A stretch of 64,000 bases of DNA from Halanaerobiales bacterium (GCA_029981855.1 JARRCS010000005.1:1-64000); one strand, 5' to 3'. Positions 34,804-43,713 are shown, numbered from the stretch's first letter. Numbers and translations are program-made. The notes: generated from the sequence alone by a model not told the origin.

Positions 34804-34908
34804 TAACATAGCATTTATCAAATTTCTTCAAGCTAACGAGTATAAAATATCCCTCTATAAATCACAATAAAAAAGAAATCGGTTGTAAGGAGGTTAAACC
34901 AGACAAAC

Positions 34909-36543
34909 ATGACACAGCATAAAGAACGAGTAGCATATTTTTGTATGGAATACGGGCTTGATCAGAGGCTTCCCCTCTATGCCGGAGGTTTAGGAATACT
35001 GGCCGGTGATTTCTTAAAAGCTGCCAGAGAAATAAATGCCCCTATTATAGGGATCGGGATCCTCTGGTGGCAGGATTATACCCAACAGTTTATTAATGAC
35101 GAAGGATATCCCTATGATACCTACCCTACACATGAGTATAAATACGTTGAAGATACAGGTGTAACAGTAAATGTTCAGATTGGGGGTAATGATGTTGAAT
35201 GCCGGGTACATAAAACAGAAAAGTTTAATAATGCCCCCCTCTATCTACTCGAAACTGGTAGACCCGGGAGTAAATTTGGCTGGATAACCGATAAGCTCTA
35301 TTCCGGGAACGATTATGATAGAATAGCCCAGGAGATAGTCTTGGGTATCGGTGGAGTCAGGGCGCTGAGAAAATTAGGTATTGAGGTAGATATATACCAT
35401 TTTAATGAAGGCCATGCTGCCTTTGCCGGGTTTGAATTACTCAGGGAAAAGATGCAGGAACAGAATATGTCCTTTGAACAGGCATTAGAGAAAACAAGGA
35501 AAGAGATAGTCTTCACAACTCATACACCGGTTCCGGCCGGCAATGAATCCCATGATTTATATCTAATGGAGGAAATCGGGGCAAATAACGGGTTAACCCA
35601 CGAGCAATTAAAAAAGCTCGGGGGAGAGCCCTTCAATATGACCGCTGCCTGCCTGCATATGTCCTCTCTTGCCAACGGGGTCTCGGAAATCCATGGTGAA
35701 ACAGCAAGAAGAATGTGGAGTCACCTTGAAAACTCGGCCCCGATTATCTCCGTCACCAATGGAGTATATGTCAAAACCTGGCAGGACCCCGCTATCAGTG
35801 AGGCCTTTTTCAATAACGGCGACCTCTGGGAAACCCATCAACAGGCAAAAAAGAGATTAATCGACTTTATTGCCGAAAGAACCGGTGCTCGAATGAAACT
35901 TGATAATCTTATAATCGGTTTTGCCCGCAGGGCTGCCCCCTATAAACGCAGTGAGCTAATCTTCAGGGATACCGATAAGATAGACGATCTCTTAAAAACC
36001 GGTAAGATACAGATGGTCTTCTCTGGAAAAGCCCACCCTAACGATCATTATGGTAAGGATATTGTGGCCACTCTTGTTAAGATGGATAAAAAATACAAGG
36101 ATAATGTGGTCTTTTTAGAAAATTATGATATGGAGATATGTAAATACCTGATTCAGGGTTCTGATGTCTGGCTCAATAATCCCAAGAGGCCGATGGAGGC
36201 CAGCGGAACTTCAGGTATGAAGGCGGCTATGAACGGGGTTTTAAATCTAAGCGTCCTGGACGGCTGGGTAGCGGAAGGCCCGGAACATGGTGTTGATGGA
36301 TGGATCCTTGATGAGGTCTTCTCGGATTTTGAAGATAAGTTAAGTGAAGATGAAAAAGACCTGCGCGCTTTATATAAAATCCTCAGGGAAGAAGTTATAC
36401 CGATCTATTATGAAGACCGTAACAGGTGGGTGGAGATGATGCGAGCCAGTATTGCCATGTCCCACAGAAAATTCTCAGCAATCAGGATGCTTGAAGACTA
36501 CTATGGATTAATGTACAGAAAGAAAGAACCTGCCCTGGTCTAA
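34909..36543 (+). CDS. glgP: Alpha-glucan phosphorylase (short GT35 type)
   Basis: A 544-residue PLP-dependent phosphorylase releasing glucose-1-phosphate from glycogen or maltodextrins. N-terminal YFCMEYGLDQRLPLYAGGLG, the central HTPVPAGNESHD and the PLP-site block RPMEASGTSGMKAAMNGV are all intact. It is of the short group (about 540-550 residues) rather than the 800-residue classical enzymes. AAGGAGG lies upstream of the ATG. It is a single-gene unit convergent with the methyltransferase gene; no other glycogen gene is near. Confidence 0.93.
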   Translation: MTQHKERVAYFCMEYGLDQRLPLYAGGLGILAGDFLKAAREINAPIIGIGILWWQDYTQQFINDEGYPYDTYPTHEYKYVEDTGVTVNVQIGGNDVECRVHKTEKFNNAPLYLLETGRPGSKFGWITDKLYSGNDYDRIAQEIVLGIGGVRALRKLGIEVDIYHFNEGHAAFAGFELLREKMQEQNMSFEQALEKTRKEIVFTTHTPVPAGNESHDLYLMEEIGANNGLTHEQLKKLGGEPFNMTAACLHMSSLANGVSEIHGETARRMWSHLENSAPIISVTNGVYVKTWQDPAISEAFFNNGDLWETHQQAKKRLIDFIAERTGARMKLDNLIIGFARRAAPYKRSELIFRDTDKIDDLLKTGKIQMVFSGKAHPNDHYGKDIVATLVKMDKKYKDNVVFLENYDMEICKYLIQGSDVWLNNPKRPMEASGTSGMKAAMNGVLNLSVLDGWVAEGPEHGVDGWILDEVFSDFEDKLSEDEKDLRALYKILREEVIPIYYEDRNRWVEMMRASIAMSHRKFSAIRMLEDYYGLMYRKKEPALV

Positions 36544-36623
36544 GCGGGTAGTTTTCCGACTTTTTTCTTCAGGTATCCGAAATAATTGGTACCCCAGACC
36601 CCTGCAATGATCTATTTTTTCAT
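36541..36623 (-). other. Short frame with in-frame TAG after a strong ribosome binding site
   Basis: GGGGAGG, five bases and ATG (36621-36623) open a frame reading M-K-K-stop and then, in the same frame, IIAGVWGTNYFGYLKKKVGK to a stop at the end of glgP. It looks like the start of a small protein interrupted at codon 4 by TAG. Probably a decayed fragment. Confidence 0.3.
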
Positions 36624-36668
36624 TGTATCCTCCCCATATGATTTCCCGATGTTTGCCGAAAATAACTG

Positions 36669-37811
36669 TTATCGTGCCCTGGGCGGCCAGGGGCCATAGT
36701 ACTGGTAATACTGGCACTCAATACCACCATTATACAGTTTCCTTCTCTTACTGGCCCTTTTGCCAAAGATAGACTCAAAATTAGGGTGTGAGGTCAGAAT
36801 GTAATAAGACCAGGTGTCCAGTTCCTGAAATTTTCTACCCATCTCCCGGTAGAGTTCCTCGACCTCCACCCGGTCACTTAAGCGCTCCCCGTAGGGAGGG
36901 TTAGTGATAATATAACCGTATTTACGTCTAGTACTAAATTCGGCAAAGGGTTTAGTCTGGAAATGGATTGTATCTTCAACCCCCGCCTTACGGGCATGAT
37001 AACGGGCAATACCTATAACCTCATCATCTTTATCAGTCCCCATAATCAAGCGCGGCTCAAGCTCAGCTTTAATTGAATCCCGGGCCTCTTCCCGAGTTTC
37101 CCCCCACAAACTTTTACCAATATTCGGCCAGTCTTCAGAGGCAAAGTTTCTCTTTAAACCCGGGGCGATATTTCTGCCAAGCATAGCTGCTTCAATGGGA
37201 ATCGTCCCTGAACCGCAGAAAGGATCAATTAAAATCCGGTCTTCATCCCAGCGGCTTAATTTAATCATGGCTGCAGCCGGGGTCTCCTGTAGAGGAGCCC
37301 CGGTCGTTAACTCACGGTAACCCCTCTTATGCAGGCCTTCACCACTGGTATCGATGGTCAGGGTAACCCTGTCTTTTAATAGGGCAACCTGAACCTGGTA
37401 GAGGGGGCCATCCTCATCAAACAAATCCCGGTGATACCGCTCCCTCATGTTATCCACAATAGCCTTTTTGGTAATGGACTGGCAGCTGGAAACACTGTAT
37501 AACTCCGACCTGACCGATTTACCCTGGACGGGAAAACGGGCATTTACGGGCAGCCAGTCAGACCAGGGTAAGGCTTTGGTCTTTTCGTAAAGCTCATCAA
37601 AATCGGTGGCTGTAAACTCACCCATCTTGAGCAAGACCCGCTCGGCAGACCTCAGCCAGAGATTGGCCCGAGGGATAGTCTTGAGATCTCCCTTAAAGGT
37701 AACTTTACCGTTCTCCACCCCGGTTATCTCACAACCCAGATCCCTGACCTCTTCCTTAACAATAGCCTCCAGGCCAAAGGTAGTTGTAGCAATTAGTTCA
37801 ATTTCTTTCAT
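36669..37811 (-). CDS. Class I SAM-dependent RNA methyltransferase, THUMP-containing (RlmL/YpsC-like)
   Basis: A 380-residue methyltransferase with an N-terminal ferredoxin-like/THUMP RNA-binding region (about 1-160) and a Rossmann methyltransferase domain. DPFCGSGTIPIEAAMLGRN binds SAM and ITNPPYGERL is the NPPY catalytic motif of base N-methyltransferases. It resembles RlmL / YpsC proteins that modify 23S rRNA at N2 of guanine. It starts 4 bases after the stop of the GNAT gene, with AAAGGAG about 14 bases upstream of the ATG, so coupling is likely. Confidence 0.9.
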   Translation of the reverse strand: MKEIELIATTTFGLEAIVKEEVRDLGCEITGVENGKVTFKGDLKTIPRANLWLRSAERVLLKMGEFTATDFDELYEKTKALPWSDWLPVNARFPVQGKSVRSELYSVSSCQSITKKAIVDNMRERYHRDLFDEDGPLYQVQVALLKDRVTLTIDTSGEGLHKRGYRELTTGAPLQETPAAAMIKLSRWDEDRILIDPFCGSGTIPIEAAMLGRNIAPGLKRNFASEDWPNIGKSLWGETREEARDSIKAELEPRLIMGTDKDDEVIGIARYHARKAGVEDTIHFQTKPFAEFSTRRKYGYIITNPPYGERLSDRVEVEELYREMGRKFQELDTWSYYILTSHPNFESIFGKRASKRRKLYNGGIECQYYQYYGPWPPRAR

Positions 37812-37815
37812 CCGG

Positions 37816-38361
37816 CTAGTCTGTTCTCCTTTCCTGCCATTCCTCTTTCAGGATCCCGTAAAGGTATTCGTCAAAGTACCTTCCATCCCGGAAATACTTC
37901 TGTCTACGTATCCCCTCTTTTTTAAAGCCAACCTTTTCGTAGGCACGCTGCGCTCTTTTATTATAACTCCAGCAGACCAGTTCAATTCTATTTAATCTCA
38001 ACTGATTAAAACCAAAATCAAGAAAGAGTTCCAGGGCTTCACTTCCCAGTCCTTTCGAGGTCTGATCGAGGTCTCCGATCACTATCCCCAGTTCACCGTA
38101 ACCGTTCTTTTCGTCGAGGTTAACAAAATCCACCTGACCGATATACTCCCCTGTCTCCCTATCGGCAATAATAAAGCCCTTCCATTCCTTGGACATGGCC
38201 CTCTCCAGGAAATCTCTGGTCTGCTTCTCCGACTGAGGGTAGAGGAAGATATCAGATAGATATTTGACTATTTCCGGATTGTTAACCCACCTTCTAATAT
38301 GTTCAAAATCACTCTCTCTGTATTCCCTGAGCATAACCCTTTCCCCATAGATTCTCGGCAT
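37816..38361 (-). CDS. GNAT-family N-acetyltransferase (RimJ/RimL-like)
   Basis: A 181-residue acetyltransferase. The N-terminal RLREYRESDFEHIRRWVNNPEI-like start is typical of RimJ/RimL or SpeG-type enzymes. The acetyl-CoA site lies in LGSEALELFLDFGFNQLRLNR-type sequence (about 120-140), followed by NKRAQRAYEKVGFKKEGIRR. The substrate may be a protein N-terminus, a polyamine or a small molecule. GAGGTG precedes the ATG. It forms a pair with the methyltransferase gene and may include the small ORF upstream. Confidence 0.87.
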   Translation of the reverse strand: MPRIYGERVMLREYRESDFEHIRRWVNNPEIVKYLSDIFLYPQSEKQTRDFLERAMSKEWKGFIIADRETGEYIGQVDFVNLDEKNGYGELGIVIGDLDQTSKGLGSEALELFLDFGFNQLRLNRIELVCWSYNKRAQRAYEKVGFKKEGIRRQKYFRDGRYFDEYLYGILKEEWQERRTD

Positions 38362-38439
38362 AAATATACACCTCTCTTACCAATTTTAGCTTAAAGCTGG
38401 CTTAAATAAATCATCAATCTGCTTCTGAAAGCCATTAAA

Positions 38440-38544
38440 TTACCGTCTACCGTTTTTAGAGTAAGTTATCCTTTTTAGATCTTCAACCAGAACTTTCTTT
38501 GTTACCGGATATTTGCTCCTGGAAATAGTATCCTTTTCACTCAT
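38440..38544 (-). CDS. Small ORF, 34 residues, unidentified
   Basis: GGAGG, six bases and ATG (38542-38544) open a 34-codon frame beginning MSEKDTISRSKYPVTKKVLV and ending YSKNGRR. It is strongly basic and hydrophilic with no membrane segment, and it does not overlap any other gene. Good ribosome binding site, ideal spacing and protein-like composition argue that it is translated. It lies 78 bases upstream of the GNAT gene on the same strand. I do not recognise the family. Confidence 0.6.
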   Translation of the reverse strand: MSEKDTISRSKYPVTKKVLVEDLKRITYSKNGRR

Positions 38545-38685
38545 TATTTTCCTCCTTCAGACTAAAGCAAATTGAACTATGTTATAATTCACACAATCTA
38601 TTCTAATGCATATACTATACAGGTAGAACAAAGCTCCCTTGATACATATTTAACAAATCAATATTTTAAGAATAGGAGGTTAACA

Positions 38686-39597
38686 ATGATAAGCAGGTAC
38701 ATACTTATCGCTTTAATTGCCTTTTCCTGTGAATCGATAGACTCATCTCTGGGGATGGGGTATGGCACCTTATTAACCCCGATCCTTTTATTTATGGGAT
38801 ACCAACCACTGGAAGTAGTACCACTTGTACTCTTATCAGAATTTATCACCGGTATCTTATCAGCTATAATGCACCATAAAAAAGGAAATGTTAATCTTAA
38901 GATTGGTTCAAAGGCCTTCAAGGTCGCACTGGTACTGGCTGCCTGCAGTATCATTGGTACCATCAGTGCAGCTTATCTTGCTCTGTCCGTATCTAAAACT
39001 ATTATCAAAGGCTATATAGCCTTTCTCTTACTGGGAATTGGTATCTCCACCTATCTCTCTGTTAATAAAAAACTATCCTTTTCCTGGGCCAAGATATTTT
39101 TTCTTGGAACTATAGCCTCCTTTAACAAGGGTTTGAGTGGTGGTGGCTACGGTCCTCTGGTTACCGGCGGACAAGTCTTAGCTGGATTAAAAAGTAAAAA
39201 TGCTGTAGGGATAACCTCCCTATCTGAGGGATTAACCTGTTTGATTGGAGTCCTTTCTTACTTCCTGCTAAATTCCAACCACCTGAACTGGTATTTGGGT
39301 TTGGCCCTGATCTCAGGTGCAGCCCTTTCAATCCCGGTAGCGGTAAATGTTGTTAAGATACTTAATGAAGATAGTTTTAGAAAGGTATTATCCCTTTCCA
39401 TACTAACCCTGGGGTTATTCACCTTCTTTAAGACTTTTCATTATCTGGTCGTCTTTAAAAACCTACCGTTAATTATCGTTTCCATAATAGTTACCATTCC
39501 CTTTGCCTATAAGTTGGGAAAAAAAAGAAACTATGGAGAAAGAAAAGAAACTGTTAAAGAAACAGTCAAAGAAACAGTCAAAGAGGTCATCCAATAA
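38686..39597 (+). CDS. TSUP-family sulfite/anion exporter (TauE/SafE)
   Basis: A 303-residue membrane protein with about eight helices in two repeats. The first repeat contains SSLGMGYGTLLTPILLFMGYQP and the second FNKGLSGGGYGPLVTGGQVLAG, the TauE/SafE signature blocks. These permeases move sulfite, sulfonates or other small anions. The start ATG 38686 has AGGAGG seven bases upstream; an upstream in-frame extension is not preceded by a site. The C-terminus ends in a short repetitive tail with three KETV units encoded by near-identical 12-bp repeats. Confidence 0.87.
   Translation: MISRYILIALIAFSCESIDSSLGMGYGTLLTPILLFMGYQPLEVVPLVLLSEFITGILSAIMHHKKGNVNLKIGSKAFKVALVLAACSIIGTISAAYLALSVSKTIIKGYIAFLLLGIGISTYLSVNKKLSFSWAKIFFLGTIASFNKGLSGGGYGPLVTGGQVLAGLKSKNAVGITSLSEGLTCLIGVLSYFLLNSNHLNWYLGLALISGAALSIPVAVNVVKILNEDSFRKVLSLSILTLGLFTFFKTFHYLVVFKNLPLIIVSIIVTIPFAYKLGKKRNYGERKETVKETVKETVKEVIQ
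39556..39590 (+). repeat. 12-bp tandem repeats at the TSUP gene end
   Basis: GTTAAAGAAACA, GTCAAAGAAACA and GTCAAAGAGGTC follow one another and encode VKET, VKET, VKEV. The tail is hydrophilic and probably cytoplasmic. Confidence 0.75.
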
Positions 39598-39598
39598 C

Positions 39599-40204
39599 TT
39601 ACTCGATGATTAAAATTCCGGCTTCTTTCATCTCTTTAAGAGCATCATCAATATCATTCGGGGTAGCCCCTACACCTCTGGTAGCGGTTAAAATCAACCT
39701 TGTCTTAAAACCTGCCCTGACGTCATCAAGGGCTGAAAACCTGACACAGTAATCAAGGGCTAATCCGCAGACATCAACCTCAGTTATATCCAGTCCTTTT
39801 AATAAAGCAGCTAAACCGAGATCTGTTCCATTATTCTCGCGAAAGGCCGAATAACTATCAACCTCAGGGTCGGTACCCTTCCGGATTATATAATTAAAAT
39901 ACTCTGTCTTGATCTCCCGGTGAAATTCCGCCCCGGGCGTCCCCTGCTGACAGTGAACCGGCCATAAAAGGGGGCCGATACCCTTACCATTATTGAAGGG
40001 TGTGTAGGGGTCTTTACCCTGATTAACAGCAAAGCTTTTATGGTTCTCGGGGTGCCAGTCCTGAGAGGCCACTATAACCTTGTAATCCCCTGATTCCAAT
40101 AAGCCATTAACCCGCGCATTAATCCTGCTTGCCTCCGGTACCGGTAAAGCACCATCTTCATAGAAATCATTCTGCAGGTCTACTACCAGTAAAGCCCTGG
40201 ACAT
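39599..40204 (-). CDS. pncA: Nicotinamidase
   Basis: A 201-residue cysteine hydrolase converting nicotinamide to nicotinate for NAD recycling. The catalytic Asp is in VVDLQNDFYEDGALPVP, metal-binding Asp/His in ASQDWHPENH, the Lys in RKGTDPEVDSYSAF and the nucleophilic Cys in GLALDYCVRFSALD. Start ATG 40202-40204 has GAGGAGGG seven bases upstream. The gene is convergent with the TSUP gene, with the two stops adjacent, and lies 13 bases after the acylphosphatase gene. Confidence 0.94.
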   Translation of the reverse strand: MSRALLVVDLQNDFYEDGALPVPEASRINARVNGLLESGDYKVIVASQDWHPENHKSFAVNQGKDPYTPFNNGKGIGPLLWPVHCQQGTPGAEFHREIKTEYFNYIIRKGTDPEVDSYSAFRENNGTDLGLAALLKGLDITEVDVCGLALDYCVRFSALDDVRAGFKTRLILTATRGVGATPNDIDDALKEMKEAGILIIE

Positions 40205-40217
40205 TATATATCCCTCC

Positions 40218-40499
40218 TCAAAATCGAACCTGAAAAGTGTCAAACTCATCTTTGATCTCTTCATTCAGTACCCTTACATTATCCACCCTGGCCCATCTGG
40301 GGCCCTTTTTAATTAATTTAAGCATCTGCTCTACATCATTTTTATTACCGACAAAGACGGCTTCAACCCTGCCGTCATAAAGGTTCCTTACCCAGCCTTT
40401 CAGACCCAGCTCTCTAGCCTTAGTTAAGACAAAGTGCCGGAAACCTACTCCCTGCACCCTACCTGATATGTAGACATGTTTCCTTACTTCTTCCGTCAT
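40218..40499 (-). CDS. acyP: Acylphosphatase
   Basis: A 93-residue enzyme hydrolysing acyl phosphates. The signature GRVQGVGFRHFV carries the catalytic arginine, and GWVRNLYDGRVEAVFVG contains the catalytic asparagine. Length is normal. It probably shares a transcript with the nicotinamidase gene, though their functions are not obviously linked. Confidence 0.94.
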   Translation of the reverse strand: MTEEVRKHVYISGRVQGVGFRHFVLTKARELGLKGWVRNLYDGRVEAVFVGNKNDVEQMLKLIKKGPRWARVDNVRVLNEEIKDEFDTFQVRF

Positions 40500-40589
40500 A
40501 TCCTTCCCTCCAGCAGTCTGTACTTACCTGTTTTTACATTTGCCCTCAACTGTTCCACAGCAAAAAAAGAACATATATTAAATTGAAAA

Positions 40590-41915
40590 TTACTCTACGA
40601 TAAAATTAGGCACGGTAAAGCATTCTGCTATCGAGCCGATTATATTCCTTCTCCCGGCCCTGGTATATAATCCTGCTAATTGCTGATTATAGAGAAATAA
40701 GCCGATTAAATAACCAAATTTTTCAAAATGGAGGGTCTCATCATCTACCGAAGCCATCTCGAGGCGGGGAATATCAATAAATTCCTGAACCAGATAATCC
40801 TCACAGGCAGCCTTCTTCAGTAGCTCCTTCCACTCTTCTTCAGAGTAATCACGCCCGATATAGACCCCGTGGGAGGCAGCTTTATCAAAGGGTTTCAGCA
40901 GGAGGTGATCCTTATCTGCTATAACCTCCTGAAGTAGATCCCGGTTATAATAATCAAAGACCCTGGTGAACGGTATATGCCTTTTGATAAATTCGATCTC
41001 CTCCCCATCTAAAAAGGAAACCTTCTCCTCATCATGCAGGATAGCAAAAATTATCTTATTATGAATAACCTGAGAGACCAGGCCCCCGACAACGCAGACA
41101 GCCCCTTCCCGGTAGGCCTGAATGAAATCCCGGATCTTATCTGCCTCCTCGATCAGCCGGACGGTTGTTGCCCGCCGGTAGATGAGATCTATCTCTAAAT
41201 CACCGTAAAACAACCTGCCTCCACTATATTTCAACTCCCGCGGGTCACAGATGACGGTCCGGTATCCCCGCTGGCTGAATCTCTTTTGAAACTCCTTAAA
41301 CTCATAGATGGTTCCCTCTCCCTCAAAATCCATGATGGCGATATTTGGTTTATCATCTATCCCCTGATTAAACTCTTTATAGTTCTCAATTATGGCGTCA
41401 ATCCAGGAATGGAAGAGTTCAAAACCCCTAAACTTATCTTTCTCACCTATCTCGGCCAGGGCTGCTGATTCCTTAATTACACGCTGTAAAACCCTGACCT
41501 CATTCATGGCCGAAGAGCCATCTGCATTCAGTTCACAGAACTTACTATTCTTATTAAAAGGATAGAACAGGTCAAACCTGGCCATGGGAAACTCTATCTC
41601 ATAACCGGGGTCAACCAGGATCAACTCTTCCATTAATGCCGGAAAGCCGAAGTACCGCCTGAAAGCGGGATTTTGTCGGTATTCCTGAATGACCTTTTTT
41701 AGGATCCTAATCAGGGTTGAACTTAAATACTTAAGTTCTTCAAGATCCTCCCGGGTTAAAAATAGGGCCTGATAGAGAAACTTTACCGGTTCACCTTTAT
41801 AGATTGCTGTCGAATTATCTACTTTATCTTTGGCCAGAAGATAGTCCCGGTAGTACCTCCGGGGGTCCTCTTTTATTATTTGCTGAAACTCCTGAAAATA
41901 CCTGTTAGCCTTCAT
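40590..41915 (-). CDS. Circularly permuted ATP-grasp ligase (glutathionylspermidine-synthase-like)
   Basis: A protein of about 441 residues whose C-terminal motifs match circularly permuted ATP-grasp enzymes: FLDGEEIEFIKRHIPFTRVF, DHLLLKPFDKAASHGVYIGR and EDYLVQEFIDIP. The N-terminal part has NKNSKFCELNADGSSAMNE, reminiscent of the substrate region of glutathionylspermidine synthase-like proteins. Such enzymes form amide bonds using ATP. I start at ATG 41913-41915, preceded by GGAAGG; it is then 5 bases after the stop of the glutamate-cysteine-ligase-like gene. Partnership suggests it extends a gamma-glutamyl compound. Product unknown. Confidence 0.72.
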   Translation of the reverse strand: MKANRYFQEFQQIIKEDPRRYYRDYLLAKDKVDNSTAIYKGEPVKFLYQALFLTREDLEELKYLSSTLIRILKKVIQEYRQNPAFRRYFGFPALMEELILVDPGYEIEFPMARFDLFYPFNKNSKFCELNADGSSAMNEVRVLQRVIKESAALAEIGEKDKFRGFELFHSWIDAIIENYKEFNQGIDDKPNIAIMDFEGEGTIYEFKEFQKRFSQRGYRTVICDPRELKYSGGRLFYGDLEIDLIYRRATTVRLIEEADKIRDFIQAYREGAVCVVGGLVSQVIHNKIIFAILHDEEKVSFLDGEEIEFIKRHIPFTRVFDYYNRDLLQEVIADKDHLLLKPFDKAASHGVYIGRDYSEEEWKELLKKAACEDYLVQEFIDIPRLEMASVDDETLHFEKFGYLIGLFLYNQQLAGLYTRAGRRNIIGSIAECFTVPNFIVE

Positions 41916-41920
41916 TTGCC

Positions 41921-43204
41921 TCAACCTTCCTTCAACTGGCACCAGGATAAGGCCTCTTTTTTGCCCAGCTCAAGATTGTTCAGGGTTTTCTGTCTGGGGG
42001 TTAGACCTGCTTTTACCATCTCTTCAATTGCAGTCAGATACTTCTTATCTTCATCCCTTAATCCCCTTCCGGCCATCACCAGCAGTTCCTTAAATTTGCC
42101 AAATAAAGGTCTCCCCGCAAAGCTAGCCTTAAGACCATGCCTCTCGATCTCCTGTCTAATCTCCAGCATCACCCTCCCGGTAAAACTTTTTGCCTCCCCG
42201 TAGAGTATATCCAGATTTCTTTTATTATATAACAAACCCTGCCAGAAGGCTAGGTAACCCAGAGAATAGGGGTAAGGAAGGGAGTCCCCCATACGGATCT
42301 CTATGTATTTCTTAAGCCTAACATCAGGAAAGACCATCGACAAGAGATGTTCTATCTCCTCATCATTACCGGGTTCAAAAATATCTTTCACCAGGCTTTT
42401 TCCGACATAAACCAACCTGTCCCCCTTTTCAATTATCATCGCCGGCCGGTTGAGCAAATATTCAGCATAGCTTGCATAACCGAAATCTTCAGCAAAGACC
42501 CCTTCCACCAGACCACACCTGTCCCGGTCACAATTATTCCAGATGACTAATCTAATAGTTCTTCTGCTGAGCCTCCCTTCAAAAAAGGGGGCATTATCAA
42601 AGATAGCATAGATTAAGGGAGCTAGATAATAGCTGATCTGCATCTTCCTCTTAAAATCTTCCTCGCTCTCATAATCCAGGTTTGCCTGAATAGCTGCCGT
42701 ACCCTTCATCATATTATGGGCATATTTCCCCCTGGTTTTAAAATACTGATACATATACTGATAACGTTTTTTGGGTAAAAGGGGAATATCCTTAATCAGA
42801 CTCTCCGGCTGGTATCCAACCGCCAGCATTACCTTATTACCCCTCCTGAGAATTGGGAGCAGTTCCTCTAAAAAATCCCTGTAAACCCTGTCAACCTGGC
42901 CGATAGTTTCTTGAGGAAGGATACTCAACTCCAGCTGACCACCGGGTTCCAGGGAAATTGATGCCTTCTCTCCTTTCAGTCCAATCACTTTTCCCGCTTC
43001 ATAGAGGGGCTTCCAGGTAGAACCTGCCAGTTCATTAAGTATTCCTTCTATCCCCTGCTCCCCGTAATAAGGCACAGCCTTCAACGACTTCTCTTCTAAG
43101 ATAAAATGCTCAATCTCCATCCCCACTCTAAAATCGGCGGGAGATTTTTCCCCTGATTTAAAATAATTGACCAGGGCTGTTAGTTGCTGCTGATATCTCG
43201 ACAT
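41921..43204 (-). CDS. Glutamate-cysteine ligase-like protein (GCS2-type)
   Basis: A 427-residue protein resembling plant/alphaproteobacterial-type glutamate-cysteine ligases and EgtA. It shows RVGMEIEHFILEEKSLKAVPYYGEQGI near the N-terminus, SISLEPGGQLELSILPQ and IEIRMGDSLPYPYSLGYLAFW. These blocks bind ATP-Mg and the glutamate side chain in the family. It should make a gamma-glutamyl amide, classically gamma-glutamylcysteine. Start ATG 43202-43204 has AAAGGA seven bases upstream. With the ATP-grasp gene it makes a two-gene unit that does not look like normal GshA-GshB or GshF, since the second ligase is not a GshB. Confidence 0.75.
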   Translation of the reverse strand: MSRYQQQLTALVNYFKSGEKSPADFRVGMEIEHFILEEKSLKAVPYYGEQGIEGILNELAGSTWKPLYEAGKVIGLKGEKASISLEPGGQLELSILPQETIGQVDRVYRDFLEELLPILRRGNKVMLAVGYQPESLIKDIPLLPKKRYQYMYQYFKTRGKYAHNMMKGTAAIQANLDYESEEDFKRKMQISYYLAPLIYAIFDNAPFFEGRLSRRTIRLVIWNNCDRDRCGLVEGVFAEDFGYASYAEYLLNRPAMIIEKGDRLVYVGKSLVKDIFEPGNDEEIEHLLSMVFPDVRLKKYIEIRMGDSLPYPYSLGYLAFWQGLLYNKRNLDILYGEAKSFTGRVMLEIRQEIERHGLKASFAGRPLFGKFKELLVMAGRGLRDEDKKYLTAIEEMVKAGLTPRQKTLNNLELGKKEALSWCQLKEG

Positions 43205-43348
43205 TGTATTTTCCTTTCTATTCATCTTTACTAAAATAATATCATATATCTGTCCTTAAAGGGTATTATATATCAAGGTATTATATATCTATATTATAGA
43301 TATCTCGGCATTTCCCTGCAATGGTTTAGAAAAAATTAGGCAATAATG

Positions 43349-43675
43349 TTAAATTGTTAACTCAATAATGGCCTTTAGTTGCAGATGATTAACAACTCCC
43401 TCAGAGGTAATTAAAACAAGCTCTTTTTTCACAGGATCATAGCTCTTAACCCTACCCTGGAGACTATGATACCTTTTATCCTGGTAACAGACTATACTAA
43501 TAGGAGTATTTTCATGTATAGATTTATCCAAAAGCAAATTCATCTCTTCCAGTTTCTGTTCATCCAGTTCAGGTCTGGGTAAGTCATTTTCACCGGAAAA
43601 CAATTCCTTTAACTTCTCTTTATGGTCTACTAACATCAGACTAGACCATTTAATATTACCCCGGTCCTTAATCAT
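43349..43675 (-). CDS. YolD-like protein
   Basis: A 108-residue protein that opens MIKDRGNIKWSSLMLVDHKE, close to the YolD-family start (RG-x-IKW, then M-L-P/V-x-H). The C-terminal part (LQGRVKSYDPVKKELVLI, then a beta strand ending AIIELTI) also fits. YolD proteins often lie beside Y-family DNA polymerase genes and are tied to the SOS response, but none is next to this gene. I use ATG 43673-43675, eight bases after GGGGGG. A LexA-like box overlaps its promoter region. Confidence 0.72.
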   Translation of the reverse strand: MIKDRGNIKWSSLMLVDHKEKLKELFSGENDLPRPELDEQKLEEMNLLLDKSIHENTPISIVCYQDKRYHSLQGRVKSYDPVKKELVLITSEGVVNHLQLKAIIELTI

Positions 43676-43693
43676 TGCCGGCACCCCCCTTAC

Positions 43694-43707
43694 AAAACAA
43701 ATGTTCT
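43694..43707 (-). promoter_or_regulatory. LexA/DinR-like box upstream of yolD
   Basis: On the minus strand AGAACATTTGTTTT resembles the Gram-positive SOS box (CGAAC-N4-GTTCG, with one arm perfect at GAAC and the other GTTT). It lies 7 bases downstream of the -10 element, a position where a repressor would block initiation. Confidence 0.5.
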
Positions 43708-43713
43708 ATGTTT

